From: DATKSS01 sp049582065
Lineage (GTDB): Bacteria > Chloroflexota > Dormibacteria > Dormibacterales > Dormibacteraceae
DNA: 20,770 bases
Direction: 5' to 3'
NCBI GenBank assembly: GCA_049582065.1
Contig: JBAUTF010000367.1
Coordinates: 1-20,770, forward strand
The notes under the pieces were generated by a model. That model had not been told where the DNA came from. It ran no database searches and saw only the letters and a program-made list of their open reading frames with translations. Within the stretch, counting starts at the first letter, position 1, and every line of letters starts with the position of its first letter. Positions 14,963 through 20,770 of this stretch are shown here, in pieces. The position numbers and the translations under genes were made by a program.

Positions 14963-15886
14963 CTAATTAGCGGATGATCGCCCGGGAGCCGGCCCTTTCT
15001 TGGTCCCGGCCTTGTCCTGCTTGATCGTCTCGACCGACTTCGTGTCCTCGTGGGAGTCTCCCGTCGGGCTCGGGATGAGGCCTTTCTTGACGGGTTCCGC
15101 CATCTGGAACCGGTTGTAGACCGCGCCCAGCAGCAAGAGCTCGCTGAGCAGGTAGAACCACGTCGCCAGCAGGAAGAAGAGCCCGAACTGGGCGCCGTAC
15201 GTGTTGAACCTGCCCGCGTACCGCGCGTACAGAGGGAAGGCGAGCGAAAGGACCTCGATCAGGATGCCGGCCAGCACGGCGCCGGGCAGGACTTCGTGAA
15301 GAGTGAAAGTGCGGTTGGGGACGAAGCGATAAAGGACCAACAGCAGGCCGACCATGACGAGGCCGCCCACGAGCAGGCTCACGATCCATGCGTAGGGCAG
15401 GAACGCGGAAAGCGAGTTGACCCCGACCGTGACCGCGATCGCCGCGATCAGCAGCAGCATCATCACGAAGCCCATCAGCTTCTGGCGCAGCATGTCGCGC
15501 TGTTTCGTGCTGAAGATCTGGGTGAACGCGAACTCCATGGTCGCGAAGATGCTGCTCGCGCTCCAGATGAGGCCACCGATCGACAGGAGGCCCATCCACC
15601 CCGCCGACTGCTTGACCCCCTGGATGGCGCTCCTCAGCTCGGGCTGGGCGTTGGCCGGGAACATCTGCAGGATGAGGGCCTGGAAGTTTGCCTCCGTGCC
15701 CGGGTTGCGGATCATCAAGCCGGTGATCGACAGCGCGCCGAGCACCATCGGGAACATCGCCAGGAAGCCGGCAAACGCAAGCGCTGAGGCGTAGTTGCCG
15801 GCCTTGCTCTCGCCAAACGCCTTCAGGACGCGGAAAGGCACCGTCTTCTGGGCACGCCGAACCGCGTGCACGATGCGGTGTCGCAT
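14963..15886 (-). CDS. YihY/BrkB (virulence factor BrkB) family membrane protein
   Basis: The 307-residue protein has the family pattern: an N-terminal amphipathic region with KAFGESKAGNYASALAFAGFLAMFP (23-47), the segment GLIWSASSIFATMEFAFTQIF around 107-127, several further membrane helices, and FNTYGAQFGLFFLLATWFYL (about 229-248), giving about six membrane segments. The C-terminal 45 residues are soluble, polar and Lys/Pro-rich. Once called a ribonuclease or a serum-resistance factor, the family is now simply an inner-membrane protein of uncertain role, so no function is asserted. ATG 15886 has GAGAG five bases upstream. The gene is divergent from the HEWLH-protein gene across 152 bp. Confidence 0.93.
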   Translation of the reverse strand: MRHRIVHAVRRAQKTVPFRVLKAFGESKAGNYASALAFAGFLAMFPMVLGALSITGLMIRNPGTEANFQALILQMFPANAQPELRSAIQGVKQSAGWMGLLSIGGLIWSASSIFATMEFAFTQIFSTKQRDMLRQKLMGFVMMLLLIAAIAVTVGVNSLSAFLPYAWIVSLLVGGLVMVGLLLVLYRFVPNRTFTLHEVLPGAVLAGILIEVLSLAFPLYARYAGRFNTYGAQFGLFFLLATWFYLLSELLLLGAVYNRFQMAEPVKKGLIPSPTGDSHEDTKSVETIKQDKAGTKKGPAPGRSSAN

Positions 15887-16023
15887 GCCGGCTCTCAGTC
15901 GAAGGCCGGAAGCGGCTTCTTCAGACGGTTTGGCATCTCAGTGCCAGCGTACGAGGCCGACGACCAGCATGGGCGCCGCGTCGATGAGCACCATCGCTGT
16001 CCGGCCATGCCGGCCGGAACGCC

Positions 16024-16029
16024 TATCCT
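16024..16029 (+). promoter_or_regulatory. -10-like hexamer for the HEWLH-protein gene
   Basis: TATCCT matches four of six positions of TATAAT and lies 9 nt before ATG 16039, again without a ribosome site. The rest of the 152 bp divergent spacer (15887-16038) holds only a short GGCCATGCCGGCC-type palindrome and no other recognisable signal. Confidence 0.3.
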
Positions 16030-16038
16030 GTCCCGCAC

Positions 16039-16515
16039 ATGAGCATCAACTCGGAGCTCGCCGGCTTCACCTCGGCCGACGCCCGGCGGGCGCTGGAAGG
16101 CCTGCCCCGCTGCGACTACGACGTGGTGATCAAGCCGCTGCGGTACCGCTCCGCCCCCCACCTCGCCGCGCGCTGCGAGTTCGAGGATCGCCGAATCGTG
16201 CTCCAGGTACCCATCCCGTTCAAGGCGTTCAAGGAGCCCGTGATTTTCGCAGCTCGGCGCAGGCGCGGGGCCGGGATGCGGTTTGCCTGGGCTTCGGAGA
16301 CAGTGTCCTTTCGGGGCCGGCGCGACGTCCTGCGCTTTCTGTACTGCCACGAATGGCTGCACTGGTACCTGCACGAGGTGCTGCACAAGGGCTCGACTGC
16401 GGAAACAGCCTGCGACCGATTCGCGCTTCGGAACTTTCGCAGGCGCTACGTCACGACCGACGACGCCGACGCAGCCCTCAGGCGGCGGCCTCTGAAGGCA
16501 CGCGCGTCGGGCTGA
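16039..16515 (+). CDS. small HExxH metallopeptidase-like protein
   Basis: The protein has 158 residues with no signal peptide or membrane segment. Its core is CHEWLHWYLHEVLHKG, so a zinc-binding HEWLH helix with the catalytic Glu, and TAETACDRFALRNF about 12 residues later, where Glu or Asp could be the third ligand. This recalls minigluzincin or SprT-like proteins, which share HExxH followed by a C-terminal metal ligand. The N-terminal half (KPLRYRSAPHLAARCEFEDRR-type strands, basic loop RRRRG around 90) looks like a small beta sheet. I cannot name the family, and the substrate is unknown. It stands alone on the plus strand and converges on the small membrane protein gene with 33 bp between the stops. 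Confidence 0.75.
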   Translation: MSINSELAGFTSADARRALEGLPRCDYDVVIKPLRYRSAPHLAARCEFEDRRIVLQVPIPFKAFKEPVIFAARRRRGAGMRFAWASETVSFRGRRDVLRFLYCHEWLHWYLHEVLHKGSTAETACDRFALRNFRRRYVTTDDADAALRRRPLKARASG

Positions 16516-16548
16516 GCCCGCTCCGCGCCGAAGGCGATTTGTCTTCGC

Positions 16549-16923
16549 TCACTCAAACGCCGTGGCCGCCGGTGCGGGCTTGCGCAGCAGGAGGATCACG
16601 GCCGCCGGCAGCCCGGCATTAACCATCCATGACACCAGGCCGTGGTTGGCGCCGATCGGCAGCACAAACAGTAGGAGCGAGCCCGCCAGGCAGAACGCCT
16701 CGAGGCCCGTCGTCAGGCGCCGCGCCCATCGCCGCCGCCACAGGATTCCGATGCCGAGCAGGCATGTGCCCAACGCAAGCGTCAGGCTTGCCATCCCCAG
16801 AGGGAGCATGAAGACCTCTCCCGCGACCGCGAACGGGATCGCCGAGATGCCCGCCGCCATCCAGAAGAGCGCCTGGAGCAAGAGCAGCACAAAGGCCGCC
16901 TCCGGCTTCGAGGAGTCACGCAT
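16549..16923 (-). CDS. small four-pass membrane protein, end of two-component operon
   Basis: The product has 124 residues with about four hydrophobic helices (about 10-33, 37-60, 70-93, 98-115), a basic loop RRRWARR between the second and third, and a short C-terminal tail. I do not recognise a family. ATG 16923 overlaps the upstream stop by eight bases (ATGCGTGA), which suggests translational coupling; the ATG at 16950 would only lengthen the overlap. Because it is coupled to the His-rich membrane protein, it probably works with it as a partner subunit or membrane accessory, which is an inference from position only. Confidence 0.7.
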   Translation of the reverse strand: MRDSSKPEAAFVLLLLQALFWMAAGISAIPFAVAGEVFMLPLGMASLTLALGTCLLGIGILWRRRWARRLTTGLEAFCLAGSLLLFVLPIGANHGLVSWMVNAGLPAAVILLLRKPAPAATAFE

Positions 16924-17995
16924 TGTCGATCGCCTTGACGACCTGGTCATCGATGTCGACGGCGAAAGGGCCGCCCCTGGGGTTGGCCACGATCCATACG
17001 TGGAGCATCGGCGGAACGCTGACGTCGACGGCCCCGACCGGGCAGGTCGCCGTCGGCGTCATGAGACTGAACTCGAACCCGAATGGGGTGACGCAGATGT
17101 CCTGGTGCTCGTGCCACGCCGTCAACGGGCCGCCGGGGTCCGGGCCGAACTGACCAAGGCGCTTCATCTGGAACATGGCGCCGAGGAGGACCGGCCCGTG
17201 CCTCGTGTTCGCGTAGACAAGCCCCTGCGGCCGGTTCGGGTCCAGGACGTAGCCGGCGTCGACGTACCGCTGGTTCATCCAGTGGGTCGAGGGCATGTTC
17301 TGCGGCCCGGGGCGGTAGCCCGCCGCCCAGGCTGCATGCCAATCCTGATAGGGCGCGATCGCGGCCTTCGTCTCGGCGAAAAGCGTGGCCGCGGCCGCGA
17401 CCTGGTCCGGCGTGGCCACCTGGTTGGTCGATTGGAGGATCGCTCCGGCGTGCGAGTGACGCGCGTCGGGCCGCGCCAGGTCCACGATCCAGACCGACGC
17501 CGTCGTCGCCACCATCAACACCGGCACGGCGATGCCGAGCGCGGTCCACCGCCATGCCCTCCGCGCCGTCCTCCGCTCACCGTTGACCGGCACGAGCACG
17601 AGGCCCAACGCGACGAGCTCGAGCAGCTTGGTGGCGATCGACACCTGGTCCGGGGCATCGAGGCCGACGACGATGTAGGCGACGTATCCCAACACGCTCA
17701 TCACGATCAGGGCCGCCGAGGCCAAACGCCACCACCGCCACGCGATCAGCTGCGAGAGGGCGATGTATGCGGCGCCGTTCGCCACGAAGAGCGCTGCTGT
17801 CAGCGGTTCGCTGAGGTGGCTTGCGACAAGCCCGAGGTGGATCGCCCCAACCACGAACATCAGAACCGATGCCCCGAGCAAAGTCCCAGGGACGGTTCGG
17901 CTGACCGGCCTCAACCGGACCGCGAACAGAGCAACGGGAAGCGCGAGGATGCCGGCGAAAAGACCGATCGCGTGGTCGGGTGCGATGTCGAACAT
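16916..17995 (-). CDS. membrane protein with His-rich extracytoplasmic C-terminal domain
   Basis: The protein has 359 residues from ATG 17995; the longer frame to 18259 lies inside the kinase gene. Residues 1-172 contain about six membrane segments. Residues 173-359 form a conserved-looking soluble domain starting with RHSHAGA and holding His180, His182, His220, His238, His266, His295, His297 and His332, with WHEHQDIC and THWMN the clearest motifs and Cys301/Cys318 a likely disulfide. The pattern (DPNRPQGLVYANTRHGPVLLG) recalls uncharacterised actinobacterial and Chloroflexi proteins. Metal binding is plausible but unproven. It follows the histidine kinase by 49 bp and is coupled to the next gene, so it may be a target or sensor partner of the two-component pair. 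Confidence 0.8.
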   Translation of the reverse strand: MFDIAPDHAIGLFAGILALPVALFAVRLRPVSRTVPGTLLGASVLMFVVGAIHLGLVASHLSEPLTAALFVANGAAYIALSQLIAWRWWRLASAALIVMSVLGYVAYIVVGLDAPDQVSIATKLLELVALGLVLVPVNGERRTARRAWRWTALGIAVPVLMVATTASVWIVDLARPDARHSHAGAILQSTNQVATPDQVAAAATLFAETKAAIAPYQDWHAAWAAGYRPGPQNMPSTHWMNQRYVDAGYVLDPNRPQGLVYANTRHGPVLLGAMFQMKRLGQFGPDPGGPLTAWHEHQDICVTPFGFEFSLMTPTATCPVGAVDVSVPPMLHVWIVANPRGGPFAVDIDDQVVKAIDNA

Positions 17996-18044
17996 GACAA
18001 GAGAATCGCCGGCCGACCTAAGAGCTACGTAAGCGTCGGGTCGG

Positions 18045-19397
18045 TCAGGCTCGCGCGCCGCCGCGTAGAGGGAGGTCGACCAGCAGCGCGGCGCCGCCGA
18101 GCGTGGACGCTCCGGCGAGGATGCGGCCGTGATGCTGCTCCGCGATCCAACGGGCGATCGACAGGCCGAGACCGGCGCGACCACCCGTGCGCGAGGGGTC
18201 TGCGCGGTAGAAGCGCTCGAACACCTTCTCGCGGTCCTGGTCCGCAATCCCCGCTCCATCGTCGGCCACGACCAGTCGCGCCCATGGCCCCTCGACCGAC
18301 AGGGTGACCAGGACTTTTGAGCGACCGTGGCGAAACGCGTTGTCGAGGAGGATCCACGTCAGCTGCCGAAGCGCGTCCGCGTCACCGTCGACCACAGCCT
18401 CGGCGCAATCTACCGTCAGCTCCCGGTCCACGTGCACCGCGGCCGCCTGCCGGCAGACCTCAATGACCACCTCGTTCACGTCGATCGGCGCCAGGGCCAG
18501 CACGAGACCGGCGTCGGCGCGCGCCAGGGTCAGCATACGGTCGACCAGCCGCGCCATCCTCGCGCTTTCATCGGCGATGTCGGCGGCGGCAGCCCGCCGG
18601 ACATCGTCGCCGATCTCCGGGCCTCGCGCCAACAGGCCGGCATTGCCCTGGATCGTGGTCAGCGGGGTGCGCAGCTCGTGAGATGCGTCCGCGACGAAGC
18701 GCCGTTGCGCATCGAACGAGTCCTGCAGCTGCTCCAGCATGGTGTTGAAGCTGGTCGACAGCAAGGCGACCTCGTCAGCGCTGGCCGGGGTGGGCAGCCT
18801 GCGCCCGAAGTCGCGGGTCCGGCCGATCTCGTATGCGGTGCCGGCGACCACCTTCAGCGGCTTGAGGGCTCGTCCGGCCACCAGCCAGGACGCAAGCAGA
18901 GCGGCGAGCAGCGCAGGGATCGCCGAGACGACCAGGAATACCACGATGCCGGAAAGGCTCGACTGGGGCACCCGCGTCGACTGGCCCGCCACCACGAATC
19001 CGCTTCTGTACCGCACCGCGTACAGCCGCAGCCCCCCTTCTGTGTCGAAGACGCCGCCTGCCGTCGCGCCCACGTTCGCGCGGAGCCTGGGCGCGATGTC
19101 TAACGGCGCGCCATTCAGCACCGCTGTCGCGTAGACCGGCGACCAGCCCTGGTCGAGCACCTCGACGAACACGTCGGTGCTGGTCTTGAGGTCCGCCGGC
19201 GCGATCGGCGCGCGCGGCGCCAGATCGCTGCCGGCGTCGAGGGCCCGGACGGCGTCCTGGGCGCGGCTTCGCAGGGCGTCGTCCTGGTTGGTGATCACCC
19301 CATGCGCCAGTAGCGCGTACAGGAGGACGCCAAACAGCACGAGGGTGAGCGCGACGACCGCCGCCCCGAACAACGCAAGCCTGGCCCGAAGCGGCAA
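18045..19397 (-). CDS. sensor histidine kinase (HAMP, HisKA, HATPase)
   Basis: The 450-residue kinase has a membrane helix at 7-33, a sensor domain to about 147, a second helix at about 148-174, a HAMP linker, the H box FVADASHELRTPLTTI with phosphorylated His240, the N box DNAFRHG around Asn353, G1 DDGAGI with Asp380, the F box FERFYR, and G2 GGRAGLGLS. It is a complete EnvZ/MprB-like kinase that phosphorylates the adjacent regulator. The extracytoplasmic domain is about 110 residues with no recognised ligand fold. The start appears to be TTG 19397, 8 bp after the regulator stop; no ATG or GTG gives the first helix. It is flanked by the regulator upstream and the His-rich membrane protein downstream. 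Confidence 0.95.
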   Translation of the reverse strand: MPLRARLALFGAAVVALTLVLFGVLLYALLAHGVITNQDDALRSRAQDAVRALDAGSDLAPRAPIAPADLKTSTDVFVEVLDQGWSPVYATAVLNGAPLDIAPRLRANVGATAGGVFDTEGGLRLYAVRYRSGFVVAGQSTRVPQSSLSGIVVFLVVSAIPALLAALLASWLVAGRALKPLKVVAGTAYEIGRTRDFGRRLPTPASADEVALLSTSFNTMLEQLQDSFDAQRRFVADASHELRTPLTTIQGNAGLLARGPEIGDDVRRAAAADIADESARMARLVDRMLTLARADAGLVLALAPIDVNEVVIEVCRQAAAVHVDRELTVDCAEAVVDGDADALRQLTWILLDNAFRHGRSKVLVTLSVEGPWARLVVADDGAGIADQDREKVFERFYRADPSRTGGRAGLGLSIARWIAEQHHGRILAGASTLGGAALLVDLPLRGGARA

Positions 19398-19405
19398 CAG
19401 CTAGC

Positions 19406-20071
19406 TCATTCGCGAAGCGCGTAGCCGGCGCCCCGGATCGTGTGCAGCAGCCGCGACTCACCGCCCAGCTCGAGTTTCTGACGCAGGTAGCCGACGTAGA
19501 CCGCGACCACGTTGTCCGTCTCCGGCTCGCCTTTCCAGACCGCGTCGAGCAGCTGCTCGCGCGTCATGACCTGGCGTGGATGGCGCAAGAAGTGCTCCAG
19601 GAGCTCGAACTCCGTCGCGGTGAGCTCGATCGAACGATCCCCACGCCACGCACCACGGACCGACGGCTCGAGCCGGAGGTCGGCAAAACCGAGGTGGTCT
19701 CCAGGCGTCGTCCGGCGCAGCAAAGCGCGCACCCGAGCCAGAAGCTCCTCATACGCGAACGGCTTGGCGAGATAGTCATCGGCGCCGCTGTCAAGTCCTC
19801 GAACGCGCTCGTCGGTGCCGCCCAGCGCGGTCAAGACGAGGATGGGAATCGGGCCGCCGGCGCGCAGGCGCCGGCATACGGCGATCCCGTCCATGCCGGG
19901 CAGCATCACGTCCAGCACGACGAGGTCGAACCCGCGCTGGCGGGCACGACGCAATGCTTCGAGCCCGTCGCCGACGACCTCGACGTCGTAGCCCTCGGCC
20001 AGAAGGACCCTTTCGAGGGTGGCCGCCAGCCGGGCGTCGTCCTCGACCACGAGAATCCTCGAGCGGGTCAT
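19406..20071 (-). CDS. OmpR/PhoB-family response regulator
   Basis: The 221-residue protein has an N-terminal receiver with the acidic pocket Glu10-Asp11-Asp12, phosphorylated Asp54 in VLDVMLPGMDG, Thr81 and Lys103 in AKPF, then a winged-helix DNA-binding domain with ELTATEFELLEHFLRHP (about 148-164), the recognition region and the C-terminal HTIRGAGYAL. This is the OmpR type, close in style to MprA. ATG 20071 is chosen over GTG 20077: the latter starts only 3 nt after the -10-like TATATA, while the ATG is 9 nt after it. It heads the operon with the kinase and two membrane protein genes. Confidence 0.96.
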   Translation of the reverse strand: MTRSRILVVEDDARLAATLERVLLAEGYDVEVVGDGLEALRRARQRGFDLVVLDVMLPGMDGIAVCRRLRAGGPIPILVLTALGGTDERVRGLDSGADDYLAKPFAYEELLARVRALLRRTTPGDHLGFADLRLEPSVRGAWRGDRSIELTATEFELLEHFLRHPRQVMTREQLLDAVWKGEPETDNVVAVYVGYLRQKLELGGESRLLHTIRGAGYALRE

Positions 20072-20080
20072 GTCCACCGA

Positions 20081-20109
20081 TATATAAGGCCCGCGTGAGG
20101 ATTTGATAA
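20081..20109 (-). promoter_or_regulatory. predicted promoter of the two-component operon
   Basis: On the minus strand TTATCA (20109-20104) and TATATA (20086-20081) are separated by exactly 17 nt, each matching four of six bases of TTGACA and TATAAT. ATG 20071 follows 9 nt after the -10. This is the best two-part promoter I see in the window. Confidence 0.5.
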
Positions 20110-20163
20110 GCGCCTGCCGAAATCGCCGTCCCCCGTTCGTCGTCTGGGTGAGACCGAGGTTGA

Positions 20164-20456
20164 GGTCACGGAGGGACGCCCGCGACGGACGCGGAGCGCA
20201 AGCAGGTCATGGACGCCTGGGGGGCGTGGTTCGGACGCCTGGGCGACAAGATCGTCGACATGGGCAACCCGTTCACACCGGACTCGAAGACGATCTCGAA
20301 CGGAGGGTTGGTCCACGACGGAGCCGTGGGGACGCAGGCCGCTACTCGATCATCAAGGCCGACTCGATCAAGTCCGCCGTCGAGCTGGCCAAGGGATGCC
20401 CGGTCCTGCAGCCGGGCGCCAAGGTCACGGTCTACGAAACCTTCCCGGCGATGTAG
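20164..20456 (+). pseudogene. YCII-related domain gene, frameshifted and lacking its N-terminus
   Basis: Two frames together read as one YCII (DGPI-like) protein. The first frame, from 20164, gives GGTPATDAERKQVMDAWGAW and then FGRLGDKIVDMGNPF up to the GGGG run at 20328-20331. The second continues GRYSIIKADSIKSAVELAKG and CPVLQPGAKVTVYETFPAM to TAG 20454. Reading an extra G in the GGGG run would restore a continuous protein. The first frame is also closed by TGA at 20161 before any start that yields the usual initial strand, so the N-terminus is missing or broken as well. The YCII fold is a small ferredoxin-like dimer of unknown role. A sequencing error in the G run could explain the frameshift but not the missing start. 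Confidence 0.7.
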
Positions 20457-20469
20457 CCAGGCTGGTTCG

Positions 20470-20503
20470 GAGTGGGCCGGGGCTGCGAGCTCCGGCCCAG
20501 CTC
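20470..20503. terminator. GC-rich hairpin between convergent genes
   Basis: TGGGCCGGGGC (20473-20483) and GCTCCGGCCCA (20489-20499) form an 11 bp stem with one G-T wobble around the loop TGCGA, extended by GAG/CTC (20470-20472, 20501-20503) across a one-base bulge. It lies between the YCII remnant and the transglutaminase-like gene, both of which end here. There is no T run, so it would act as a hairpin barrier or a bidirectional terminator of the type common in high-GC genomes. Confidence 0.4.
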
Positions 20504-20770
20504 ATTCCAGCTCCGTCAGCGTGACCCGCTTGCTGCTGATCAGCCTGCCTGGCGCCGGAGACAGATAGCTGCCGGACGTCGGCGCGACGTCGGAGTAGTC
20601 CGCACCGACCGCGATCGTCACGTAACCCAGGCCGCCACGGCTGGCGTGGGTCGGGTCGAAGGCCGACGCGATCGCGTCGCCGGTGCCGTCCGTGGTCGGC
20701 AGCACGACCTCCACCCAGGCGTGCGTGCCGCCCTGGCCAAGCAGGTGACCGGAGACATATCGCGCCGGCA
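20502..20770 (-). CDS. transglutaminase-like protein, C-terminal part, truncated by window end
   Basis: Only the last 89 codons are in the window; the start lies beyond position 20770. The reading begins PARYVSGHLLGQGGTHAWVE, the core of the bacterial transglutaminase-like (protease-like cysteine) fold, with the catalytic His of HAWVEV, then the FDPTHASRGG segment whose Asp completes the triad, then VAVGADYSDVAPTSGSYLS, typical of the family. The catalytic Cys would lie upstream and is not visible. These proteins are usually peptidases or cross-linking-like enzymes of unknown substrate. The gene converges on the YCII remnant, with the hairpin between them. Confidence 0.85.
   Translation of the reverse strand, partial: PARYVSGHLLGQGGTHAWVEVVLPTTDGTGDAIASAFDPTHASRGGLGYVTIAVGADYSDVAPTSGSYLSPAPGRLISSKRVTLTELE

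Noticed and set aside
16516..16548. Small CGAAG/CTTCG inverted repeat between the HEWLH gene and the small membrane protein gene.
   Set aside because: The five-base stem with a nine-base loop is too weak to call a terminator.
16562..18307. Open frame of 581 codons on the plus strand opposite the His-rich membrane protein and kinase tail.
   Set aside because: It is low-complexity, rich in Arg, Pro and Asp, with no domain pattern, and is antisense to recognised genes.
1..20770. Searched for tRNA, rRNA, CRISPR repeats, transposase or integrase genes, attachment-type direct repeats, and restriction, toxin or defence genes.
   Set aside because: None was seen on either strand, so no mobile or defence island is claimed.

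Overview
This is a contiguous stretch of high-GC bacterial chromosome carrying compact, mostly housekeeping genes. There is no rRNA, tRNA, CRISPR array, transposase or phage gene, so it does not look like a mobile island. Frequent GTG/TTG starts, scarce Shine-Dalgarno sequences, a -10-like hexamer sitting 7-9 nt before several start codons (leaderless pattern), an actinobacterial-type group III phosphofructokinase, a DUF3052 protein and a GlbO-type truncated haemoglobin together suggest a soil Actinobacteria/Chloroflexi-like lineage (Dormibacteraeota-type bacteria would also fit). The assignment is an inference; there is no marker gene that fixes it.
Layout. (1) 56-1344, minus: an ECF sigma factor translationally coupled (GTGA) to a one-pass membrane protein that is a candidate anti-sigma/sensor. 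(2) 1397-4655, minus: a tight four-gene run: HAD phosphatase/phosphomutase, group III phosphofructokinase with pyrophosphate-type residues, PduO-type cobalamin adenosyltransferase, membrane-anchored alpha/beta hydrolase. (3) 4726-6423, plus: DUF2254-like membrane protein. (4) 6392-8942, minus: MFS exporter, DUF2268-like zinc protease, group II truncated haemoglobin, probably one operon. (5) 8963-9913, plus: ornithine cyclodeaminase/mu-crystallin family enzyme; its stop overlaps that of a minus-strand metallophosphoesterase, which lies downstream of a DUF3052 gene and a sulfocyanin-like lipoprotein. (6) 11657-12405, plus: small membrane protein coupled (ATGA) to a lipoprotein. (7) 12416-13474, minus: secreted or anchored clan GH-A-like glycosidase. 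(8) 13486-13904, plus: decayed LytR-CpsA-Psr (LCP) gene. (9) 14866 to 13955, minus: proline dehydrogenase; then YihY/BrkB membrane protein. (10) 16039-16515, plus: small HEWLH metalloprotein. (11) 20071 to 16549, minus: OmpR-type regulator, histidine kinase, His-rich membrane protein and small membrane protein, read as one signalling operon. (12) 20164-20456, plus: frameshifted YCII-domain gene. (13) 20502-20770, minus: the C-terminal part of a transglutaminase-like protein running off the window.
The most notable points are the Asp104/Lys124 signature in the phosphofructokinase, a sulfocyanin-like cupredoxin in which three of four expected copper ligands are replaced, a His-rich membrane domain tied to a two-component system, two broken genes, and the repeated leaderless promoter layout. 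I see no complete, undescribed multi-gene system such as a defence island.
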